This document shows, in pieces, positions 57,501-64,000 of a stretch of 64,000 nt of DNA. The position numbers were made by a program, and so were the translations under genes. Under the pieces are notes generated by a model. It searched no databases. It worked only from the letters and a program-made list of their open reading frames with translations, and was not told the DNA's origin. Position 1 is the stretch's first letter. Every line of letters starts with the position of its first letter. The stretch comes from Helicobacter typhlonius (lineage in GTDB: Bacteria > Campylobacterota > Campylobacteria > Campylobacterales > Helicobacteraceae), in the NCBI RefSeq assembly GCF_001460635.1, contig NZ_LN907858.1:682001-746000 (forward strand), written 5' to 3'.

Positions 57501-58168
57501 ATGTGGCTATTATCCGCTTTCCTGGCACGAATTGTGAGTTTGATACGCAATATGCTTTTGATATGCTTGGTGCAAAGACCCATATCGTGTGGCACAAAGA
57601 TGAAACCTTACCACAAGATTCACATTTGGTAGTGATAGCAGGAGGTTTTAGCTATGGGGATTATTTACGCTGTGGGGCGATAGCGCAGTTTTCACCCATT
57701 ATGAAAGCCATCAAGGAATTTGCTTTGAATGGTGGCTATGTGCTTGGCATTTGCAATGGCTTTCAGATTCTATGCGAGGCTAGACTCTTGCCTGGGGCTT
57801 TAAAACGTAATATAAATTTACACTTCATTTCACAAATGCAAACCCTAAAAATTGTCAATAAGGACAATGCTTTTTTGCGCTCTTACAGCCTCAATCAAGA
57901 GATAAATTTGCCCATAGCCCACGCCGATGGCAATTATTTCATTGATGAAGCGAATTTAGAATCCTTGCGTAAAAATGAACAGATTCTGCTTGAATATGTG
58001 GATAATCCCAATGGCTCTGTGGCAAATATTGCTGGAATCTGTAATAAAAAGAAAAATGTATTTGGCTTGATGCCCCACCCTGAAAGGGCGATTGAAAACA
58101 TATTGGGAAGTCGTGATGGCATAGCAATGCTTGATAATCTATTGCAGATTTCACATAAAGGATTGTAA
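57497..58168 (+). CDS. purQ: Phosphoribosylformylglycinamidine synthase subunit PurQ
   Basis: 223 residues, class I glutamine amidotransferase. FPGTNCEFDTQYAFDML, nucleophile Cys in GICNGFQIL, and the His/Glu of LMPHPERA. Supplies ammonia to PurL, whose gene is not in the window. Confidence 0.95.
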   Translation: MNVAIIRFPGTNCEFDTQYAFDMLGAKTHIVWHKDETLPQDSHLVVIAGGFSYGDYLRCGAIAQFSPIMKAIKEFALNGGYVLGICNGFQILCEARLLPGALKRNINLHFISQMQTLKIVNKDNAFLRSYSLNQEINLPIAHADGNYFIDEANLESLRKNEQILLEYVDNPNGSVANIAGICNKKKNVFGLMPHPERAIENILGSRDGIAMLDNLLQISHKGL

Positions 58169-58247
58169 GAGAATGGATTCTAAAAAATTGATTAAATTCT
58201 TGGCGATAGAATCGAGGTTTATAGAATCTAAGATGAGGAATGAGATA

Positions 58248-59369
58248 ATGATGTTCAAAACAAGCGGAGCGCTTAAAAATATCGTATGTGCTTTACTGAT
58301 TTTACTTACTGGTATTAGCTCTGCCTTTGCTACTGGGGAAAATGAAAATATCACTCCAAAAATAGCCTATGTCAATGTCTCCTTTCCTAAGACAGATACA
58401 AGTCTCTATGTAGGGCAAAATATTGAGGTAAAATATACTCTCACGCTTCTTTCTGGCGCGAAGCTTGTAAGCACTGATGTGCTTGATATGAGCACAAAAA
58501 ATAATGTAGTATTGAAAAATAAAAATGCTTCTTGGCAAAGTGACACCAATGGTATGCTTTCTAGCACCTATGTGTATAACATTGTTGGTAAAGATGTAAC
58601 GATACCACCCTTGAAAATAAAGGTGGTTTCTGCTGACTATGAAGAGGAGCTTATAGCACCGGGTGCGACTTTGCGGGCTGTAGAACTAACGAGCAATGCA
58701 AATTATATTTCTGTAATTGCGGATTCTTTTGAAGTGGTAGATTATCGTGCAAAAGAATATGATGAGAATAACAATATAGTGATTTTTCAGTTTGAAAGCA
58801 TAGGCGCGGTTTTAAACACGATGAAAATCGCCCAATATCCAATGCAAGGTTTAGAGGATAGTAAAGTTGTTGATGGTGTAACTTATGGAATCTACTATGT
58901 TGTGCTTGATAAATCCATAAGGCAGCTTTCTTTTGACTATTTTAATATCACTCAACATCAGTTTGTAAATATCAATCTGCCTATTAATATCTTGCAAAAC
59001 ACCATTGAAGAGGGCGGAGACATCAAGCCACGCAACACCATTTTGATGTTTAAGAATCTGCTTGTGGGTGGGCTTATTGTCTTTGTGATACTCGTGTGGG
59101 TTGTATTTAAAAAATTGCGTAAAGTAAGTGCGTTTGCATTGCTCGTGCTTGTTTTGCTACTCGGGTATAATGTATTTTTTAGCGCGACTTCGGGCGTGGC
59201 ACAGGTAGGTGCGAGTGTGAGTATTGTCCCCACACATAATTCTACGATTACAGAGCTTATCAAAGTGCCTACGCGCGTGGCGATTATCGGGGAATATGAG
59301 GACTACTATAAGGTAATGATAGAATCTAAAGTTGGTTGGATAAGGAAAGAATATGTTAGCAAAAATTAG
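58248..59369 (+). CDS. Exported BatD-like protein with membrane helix and C-terminal SH3-type domain
   Basis: 373 residues from ATG 58248, picked because it gives a signal peptide directly (MMFKTSGALKNIVCALLILL then SSAFA); in-frame ATGs at 58173 and 58236 would put 25 or 4 more residues before it. The periplasmic part has beta-rich domains (YVGQNIEVKYTLTLLSGAKL) like BatD or bacterial Ig-type oxygen-tolerance proteins; two helices near residues 270-320 follow, then a small SH3-like domain (VAIIGEYEDYYKVMIESKVG). No known function; probably an envelope protein. Overlaps plsC by 17 bp. Confidence 0.65.
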   Translation: MMFKTSGALKNIVCALLILLTGISSAFATGENENITPKIAYVNVSFPKTDTSLYVGQNIEVKYTLTLLSGAKLVSTDVLDMSTKNNVVLKNKNASWQSDTNGMLSSTYVYNIVGKDVTIPPLKIKVVSADYEEELIAPGATLRAVELTSNANYISVIADSFEVVDYRAKEYDENNNIVIFQFESIGAVLNTMKIAQYPMQGLEDSKVVDGVTYGIYYVVLDKSIRQLSFDYFNITQHQFVNINLPINILQNTIEEGGDIKPRNTILMFKNLLVGGLIVFVILVWVVFKKLRKVSAFALLVLVLLLGYNVFFSATSGVAQVGASVSIVPTHNSTITELIKVPTRVAIIGEYEDYYKVMIESKVGWIRKEYVSKN

Positions 59370-60081
59370 AGGCATAGTGGCGACACTCTCAATTGCATTG
59401 TATTTGCCTATTATTATTGTGCAGATTTACCTCACGCGTAACAAGGAAAATGGTAGAAAGGCAAGAAGGCAGTGCCGCTGGTTTTTTTCGCTGAATGGCT
59501 TAAAGGTAGAGCGTATCGGCGAGTATGACAAGGACGCACAGCTTTTTGTAATAAATCACCAAAGTGTTACAGACATTATTTATTTTGAATCCTATCACCC
59601 TGCGAATCTTTGTTGGGTAGCGAAAAAACAGCTAGGAGAGATTCCAGTTTATGGACATGCACTCAAAGCTCCAGATATGATATTGATTGATAGAGAGGAT
59701 AAAAAAAGTATCGTATATTTGCTTAAAGAAGCAAAAAGACATCTTGCTCAAAACCGCCCTATAGCCATTTTTCCCGAGGGCACGAGGAGTAAGGGAGATG
59801 AGGAGTTTTTATCTTTCAAATCAGGGGCTAAGATTCTAGCTTCTAAGCTTAATCTTAGGATTCAGCCCGCAGTGCTTATCGACACGCGCAAATTGTATAA
59901 TAGCTCACCCATATCAGTGCAGACAAATACTGCAAGAGTGGTGCTTATGGAGGCTTTCACACCAGATTTTAGTGATGAAAATTGGTATGAAAAGCTGCGA
60001 GAGAGTATGCACGAAGTATATTTGAAGCATTATTATGAGCTAAATCAGAATCTTTTAAGCGATAACAAGGCAAAATCCTAA
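59353..60081 (+). CDS. plsC: 1-acyl-sn-glycerol-3-phosphate acyltransferase
   Basis: 242 residues. An N-terminal membrane helix, then VINHQSVTDIIYFESY (catalytic NHx4D), IDREDKKSIVYLLKEA and FPEGTRSKGDEEFLSFKSGA (substrate motif). Makes phosphatidic acid. AAGGAAAG precedes the ATG, inside the end of the gene before. Confidence 0.92.
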   Translation: MLAKIRGIVATLSIALYLPIIIVQIYLTRNKENGRKARRQCRWFFSLNGLKVERIGEYDKDAQLFVINHQSVTDIIYFESYHPANLCWVAKKQLGEIPVYGHALKAPDMILIDREDKKSIVYLLKEAKRHLAQNRPIAIFPEGTRSKGDEEFLSFKSGAKILASKLNLRIQPAVLIDTRKLYNSSPISVQTNTARVVLMEAFTPDFSDENWYEKLRESMHEVYLKHYYELNQNLLSDNKAKS

Positions 60082-60097
60082 GCTTTTTAAGACTTTA

Positions 60098-60173
60098 GGG
60101 GTGTTAGCTCAGTTGGGAGAGCGCAACGCTGGCAGCGTTGAGGTCAGGGGTTCGACCCCCCTACACTCCACCA
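60098..60173 (+). tRNA. tRNA-Ala (anticodon GGC)
   Basis: 76 nt including encoded CCA. Acceptor GGGGTGT pairs with ACACTCC (one G-U), D arm GCTC/GAGC, anticodon arm CAACG-CTGGCAG-CGTTG with anticodon GGC, T arm AGGGG-TTCGACC-CCCCT. All arms close. Confidence 0.97.
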
Positions 60174-60242
60174 AATAGTTTATTTTTTTTTACTACAATA
60201 TGCTTTTATTTTGTCTCCAAATTTTAATTACAGAGGTGCTTT

Positions 60243-61832
60243 ATGTCAATTTATCAAAAGTTATCCCCATATCTTTTTAAGCTTGATGCAGAAAAGGCGC
60301 ATAATTTTGCGGGTTGGACGCTTAAAAATATCGTGCCTTTACCATTTATACAGGATTTTGCAGTGTCGCGGTATTGCGTTTTTGATGAGAGTTTGCATAC
60401 AGAAGTGGCAGGTATGAGATTCTATAATCCTATCGGCTTGGCAGCTGGATTTGACAAGAATGCGAGTATGGTAAAGGGGTTATCTGCGCTTGGGTTTGGT
60501 TTTTTAGAGATTGGCACTATCACTCAAGCACCACAAGAGGGGAATCTAAAGCCTCGCCTCTTTCGATATATGCAAGAGAGGAGTTTGCAAAATGAAATGG
60601 GATTTAATAATGAGGGCTCACTCAAAATTGTGAATAGATTAAAAAAATTTTATCCTTACAGCATACCCATTGGTATCAATGTGGGTAAAAATAAGATTAT
60701 CGAGCAGAGTGATTCGCTCAAGAATTACGAGAATGTATTGCTTGATTGTATGGAAGTGGGGGATTACTTTGTGTTTAATCTCTCTTCGCCTAATACACCG
60801 CATTTACGTGATTTGCAAAATGTGAAATTCGTGCAAGAGCTTTTCAGTATGGCACGCTCCCACATACAAAAACCGATTTTTGTGAAAATATCCCCAGATA
60901 TGAATAAAGACGAAATGCTAAAAGTGGTAGAAATGGCTATCAAATGTGGCGTGAGCGGGGTGATTGCTACAAATACGACCATTGATTATACTCTCATAGA
61001 GGGCGCAAAGCAAAGTGGTGGCTTAAGTGGGGCTGCTTTGAAAGAAAAGTCAAAAGAAGTACTAAAGATTCTTAGTCAAGCATTTTTTGGCAAAGTGGCT
61101 ATTATCTCTGTGGGTGGTATTGATAGCGCAGAGGAGGCTTATACGCGTATAAAGCTTGGCGCATCGCTTGTGCAAGTTTATACTGCGTTGGTTTATCAGG
61201 GTCCAAAGCTATGCAAAAATATCAACAATGGCTTATTGCAGCTTTTAAGGGCAGATGGTTTGAGTAACATCAGCGAGGCGGTGGGATATGATATTGCAAA
61301 TAAACCTAAGACACGCAAGAAGAGGGCAAGTGATGAGGCAGATTCTACATCTATAGAATCTGCAAAGCTAAGGAGTGGAGATTCTACGCAAGATAAACAG
61401 GAAGTGCAGACAAAAGGGCACAGAGGGCGCAAAAAGAAGGATAGCAGTGCGAAGACAGCAACAACATCTACAGAAAAAAAAGCTAAAACGGAAGAAAAAA
61501 GCGTCCCTCGTAAGAAGGTAGGCAGACCTCGAGTCAATAAAGAGGATTCAGAATCTACTCCCGCGAAATCGCGCAAAGTAGGCAGACCTAGGAAGATTGT
61601 CGAGAAAGATGCAAATCTTTTATCCATAGCAACTAAAGCGAGTGATAAAAATATAGAGTCTGTTTCAAGCACCACTCCTATAAATGTGGTTGTAGAGCCA
61701 CAAAATAAACCTGTGGAAAATGTAGATTCTAATAGAGAGTTAGTCGGTGCAGACTTTAATGCGGTAGATGCGATAGCAGTTAAGGACAATGTAGATTCTA
61801 AAGAAAATAGCACAGATACGCAAAAAGAGTAG
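60243..61832 (+). CDS. pyrD: Dihydroorotate dehydrogenase (class 2) with long basic C-terminal tail
   Basis: 529 residues. The enzyme covers about 1-350: YNPIGLAAGFDKNASMVKG, GFGFLEIGTITQAPQEGNLK, NLSSPNTPHLRDLQ with the catalytic Ser, VATNTT-type loop and ISVGGIDSAEEAYTRIKLGA. It oxidises dihydroorotate at the inner membrane with quinone. Family proteins end near 350; the extra ~180 residues are Lys/Ser/Thr/Asp-rich and hold three AT-hook-like motifs (HRGRKKK near 394, KVGRPRVNK near 425, KVGRPRKI near 444). The tail frame is unbroken and is probably disordered. GAGG precedes the ATG. Confidence 0.92.
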   Translation: MSIYQKLSPYLFKLDAEKAHNFAGWTLKNIVPLPFIQDFAVSRYCVFDESLHTEVAGMRFYNPIGLAAGFDKNASMVKGLSALGFGFLEIGTITQAPQEGNLKPRLFRYMQERSLQNEMGFNNEGSLKIVNRLKKFYPYSIPIGINVGKNKIIEQSDSLKNYENVLLDCMEVGDYFVFNLSSPNTPHLRDLQNVKFVQELFSMARSHIQKPIFVKISPDMNKDEMLKVVEMAIKCGVSGVIATNTTIDYTLIEGAKQSGGLSGAALKEKSKEVLKILSQAFFGKVAIISVGGIDSAEEAYTRIKLGASLVQVYTALVYQGPKLCKNINNGLLQLLRADGLSNISEAVGYDIANKPKTRKKRASDEADSTSIESAKLRSGDSTQDKQEVQTKGHRGRKKKDSSAKTATTSTEKKAKTEEKSVPRKKVGRPRVNKEDSESTPAKSRKVGRPRKIVEKDANLLSIATKASDKNIESVSSTTPINVVVEPQNKPVENVDSNRELVGADFNAVDAIAVKDNVDSKENSTDTQKE

Positions 61833-61835
61833 TGT

Positions 61836-63161
61836 GTGAAGTTTATTTTAGGAGTTTTGATGAGTGTTTCTCATATATTAGTCGCTCAAGCACTCGCACA
61901 AAGCGCATTGCCTACGCATTTTACAGAGACGCTTGATAATGGTTTGCAAGTCGTGGTCGTGCCGCTTCATAACAAGAGTGGTGTGATTGAAACAAATGTG
62001 TTTTATAAGGTTGGTAGTCGCAACGAGGTAATGGGAAAGAGTGGTATAGCCCATATGCTCGAACATCTTAGCTTTAAATCTACAAAGAAACTTAAAGCTG
62101 GGGAGTTTGATGAAATAGTAAAGGGCTTTGGTGGCGTGAATAACGCTTCTACAAGCTTTGATTATACACGTTATTTTATCAAATCAAGTGTAGGGAATCT
62201 TGACAAGTCTTTAGAGCTTTTTGCCGAGCTTATGAGTAATCTCTTGCTTAAAAATGATGAGTTTCTCCCGGAGCGCAATGTTGTGGCAGAGGAGCGATTG
62301 TGGCGCACTGACAATTCACCTATGGGGTATTTGTATTTTCGCTTTTTTAACACTGCATTCACTTATCACCCCTACCATTGGACGCCCATTGGGTTTATGG
62401 AGGATATTCAAAGTTGGCGTATTGAGGACATCACCTCTTTTTATAACACCTACTATCAGCCACAAAATGCGATTGTGCTTGTGAGTGGTGATGTCGAGCC
62501 AAATCAGGTTTTTGCTTCCGCAAGTAAGCATTTTGGCACATTGAAAAATAGCACGCCTATCCCAGAGGTAGTAGCAAAAGAACCAAAGCAAGATGGTATA
62601 AGACGCGCTATTGTAAAAAAAGATTCACAGCTTGAATATCTTGCTATGGGCTATAAAATCCCTAATTTTTTGAGTAAAGACCAAGTCGCTTTGAGTGCGA
62701 TAAGCGAGATTCTAAGTGCGGGTAAATCAAGCATATTTCAAACCGAACTCATCGACAAACAGCAAATTGCGGCGGGTATTTATGCCTACAATATGGAGCT
62801 CAAAGATGAGGGCGTGTTTTTGATTATCGCCACGGCAAAGCGGGGTGTGAGAGCAGAAAAAATTGAGGAAGAAATCTACAAAATTTTGGAGAATCTTAAA
62901 GCTGGTAAAATTTCTCAAGAGGAGCTTAATAAGGTGAAAATCAATACAAGGGCAAGTTTTGTTTATAGTCTTGAGGGCTCATCATCGGTAGCTGAACTCT
63001 TTGGGAGTTATCTAGTGCGTGGAGACATCTCACCTTTGTTTTCTTATGAGCGAGATATTGACGCTCTTAGTATAGAGCAGATTCAGGAAGTGGCAAAGAA
63101 ATATTTTGTGGAAGATTCGCTAAGTGTTGTGATTTTAAAAGATACCGACAAGGAGAAATAG
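61836..63161 (+). CDS. Periplasmic M16 zinc protease
   Basis: 441 residues from GTG 61836, favoured because it gives a signal peptide ([20 protein letters not shown] then AQ); an ATG at 61860 has the better ribosome-binding site (AGGAG, five bases) but would lose most of it. The zinc motif HMLEH (in [16 protein letters not shown]) and the distal Glu in [12 protein letters not shown] are complete, so this is an active-type M16 peptidase rather than an inactive partner. Single 45-kDa unit, likely dimeric. It directly precedes dapA. Confidence 0.88.
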   Translation: MKFILGVLMSVSHILVAQALAQSALPTHFTETLDNGLQVVVVPLHNKSGVIETNVFYKVGSRNEVMGKSGIAHMLEHLSFKSTKKLKAGEFDEIVKGFGGVNNASTSFDYTRYFIKSSVGNLDKSLELFAELMSNLLLKNDEFLPERNVVAEERLWRTDNSPMGYLYFRFFNTAFTYHPYHWTPIGFMEDIQSWRIEDITSFYNTYYQPQNAIVLVSGDVEPNQVFASASKHFGTLKNSTPIPEVVAKEPKQDGIRRAIVKKDSQLEYLAMGYKIPNFLSKDQVALSAISEILSAGKSSIFQTELIDKQQIAAGIYAYNMELKDEGVFLIIATAKRGVRAEKIEEEIYKILENLKAGKISQEELNKVKINTRASFVYSLEGSSSVAELFGSYLVRGDISPLFSYERDIDALSIEQIQEVAKKYFVEDSLSVVILKDTDKEK

Positions 63162-63163
63162 GT

Positions 63164-64000
63164 ATGGTTTTTGGAGCAATGAGTGCGCTTATCACACCTT
63201 TTAAAAACAATAAGGTTGATTTTGAAAGCTATGAGAGGCTAATCAAGCGACAAATCGCTTATGGAATGGACGCGTGTGTGCCTGTAGGAACGAGCGGTGA
63301 ATCTGCCACACTCTCACATAAAGAGCATATGGAATGTATAGAATCTGCAGTGCAAATCTGCAAGGGTAGCGATGTAAAGGTTCTAGCAGGGGCAGGGAGT
63401 AATTCCACTGCAGAGGCAAAAGAACTTGCGCTTTTTGCACAAAAATGTGGAGCACACGCGCTTTTATGTGTTACTCCTTATTATAACAAACCCACGCAAC
63501 AGGGCTTATTTGAGCATTATCAAGCGGTGGCAAATGCTGTAGAAATTCCTGTGATGCTCTACAATGTCCCCTCGCGCACCGGTGTAAGTATAGAAATAGA
63601 TACGATAAAAGCCTTGCATACGCAATGCCCGAATATTTATGCGATAAAAGAAGCCGCGGGGCTTATGGATAGAGTGGTGGCACTTGGCGCAGAGGTGCCG
63701 AGCATAGCCATTTTGAGTGGTGATGATGCAATTAATTTCCCCATTTTAGCCAATAATGGCAAGGGTGTTATTTCTGTAACAGGCAATTTAATGCCCCAAG
63801 AAATTGCCGATTTGACACATTATGCACTGCAGGGTGATATGAGAAAGAGCTATGAGCTTAATACCAAGCTTTATGAGCTTAATAAGATTCTATTCTGTGA
63901 GAGCAATCCCATACCGATTAAGGCGGCGATGTTTTTGGCAGGATTGTTGCAAAACTTAGAATATCGGCTACCACTCGTGCCACCTTCTAAGGAAAATATG
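63164..64000 (+). CDS. dapA: 4-hydroxy-tetrahydrodipicolinate synthase (3' end outside window)
   Basis: 279 codons are in the window; about 20 are missing at the C-terminus. [36 protein letters not shown], the catalytic Tyr in [16 protein letters not shown] and the Schiff-base Lys in YAIKEAAG are all present. First step of the lysine and meso-diaminopimelate branch. AGGAG lies eight bases before the ATG, overlapping the end of the M16 gene, whose stop is 2 bp upstream. Confidence 0.95.
   Translation, partial: MVFGAMSALITPFKNNKVDFESYERLIKRQIAYGMDACVPVGTSGESATLSHKEHMECIESAVQICKGSDVKVLAGAGSNSTAEAKELALFAQKCGAHALLCVTPYYNKPTQQGLFEHYQAVANAVEIPVMLYNVPSRTGVSIEIDTIKALHTQCPNIYAIKEAAGLMDRVVALGAEVPSIAILSGDDAINFPILANNGKGVISVTGNLMPQEIADLTHYALQGDMRKSYELNTKLYELNKILFCESNPIPIKAAMFLAGLLQNLEYRLPLVPPSKENM

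Noticed and set aside
61196-61813. 205-codon minus frame opposite the pyrD tail
   Set aside because: Leu/Ser-rich complement of the Lys/Ser-rich tail; no start signal or motif.
1-64000. CRISPR array, prophage, insertion sequence or integrase
   Set aside because: No spaced short repeats, transposase, integrase or phage gene was found; the only long direct repeat is the 133-bp pair.

Overview
The window reads as chromosomal DNA of an enterohepatic-type Helicobacter (Campylobacterota). Evidence: low G+C, a 14-cistron nuo operon in which nuoE and nuoF are replaced by the two epsilonproteobacterial proteins seen in H. pylori and Campylobacter, pflA directly after nuoN, an H. pylori-type hydABCDE uptake hydrogenase operon, an NrfHA ammonia-forming nitrite reductase with the Campylobacter-like CXXCH first haem, and many homopolymeric G/C contingency tracts. 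The heptamer AGAATCT/AGATTCT is strikingly frequent. The species is not resolved.

Layout. 1-13.2 kb, mostly minus strand: 5' end of a class V aminotransferase, pycB, yaaA, a lipoprotein, a small c-type cytochrome, yggS, rseP, pgsA; then corA-terC on plus; then dgkA, an unknown membrane-anchored protein and nrfHA on minus. pgeF (plus) meets the next block tail to tail. 14.2-23.0 kb, all minus: a surface-glycan cluster (in order of transcription: GT4 glycosyltransferase, GT4-Gmd fusion, GT9 glycosyltransferase, methyltransferase, FkbM-type methyltransferase, degenerate methyltransferase remnants, two more methyltransferases). 23.2-32.2 kb, minus: reverse transsulfuration pair, SIMPL lipoprotein, hydA-E. 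32.4-40.1 kb, minus: phosphoethanolamine transferase, trxA, rmuC, moaC, a MoeB/ThiF enzyme, pflA. 40.1-54.1 kb, minus: nuoA to nuoN. Then yebC (minus), and on plus ctpA-purC-purS-purQ, an SH3-type exported protein, plsC, tRNA-Ala(GGC), pyrD, an M16 protease and dapA (cut by the window end).

The glycan cluster is the unusual part. Seven poly-G tracts of 9-13 residues (poly-C on plus) lie in about 7.7 kb, in or at the end of almost every gene. As written, three loci are frame-broken but would be restored by gain or loss of one or two bases, and one methyltransferase is open. Two tracts sit inside a 133-bp direct repeat that carries poly-G, a hairpin, a ribosome-binding site and the start codon of the next gene. 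Depending on tract length the upstream frame either stops just after the tract or runs on to overlap that start codon, so the repeat could act as a phase-variable translational-coupling switch. The cluster also shows scars: an in-frame internal deletion in one glycosyltransferase, a GT4-Gmd fusion that keeps an internal ribosome-binding site, and a junction of two unrelated methyltransferase fragments at a poly-G tract.

Metabolically the window links two electron-input modules (NiFe hydrogenase; Nuo complex I without the usual NADH module) with a periplasmic nitrite reductase, fitting a microaerophile that respires hydrogen and organic acids. All frame calls at homopolymers depend on the tract lengths in this assembly being right.
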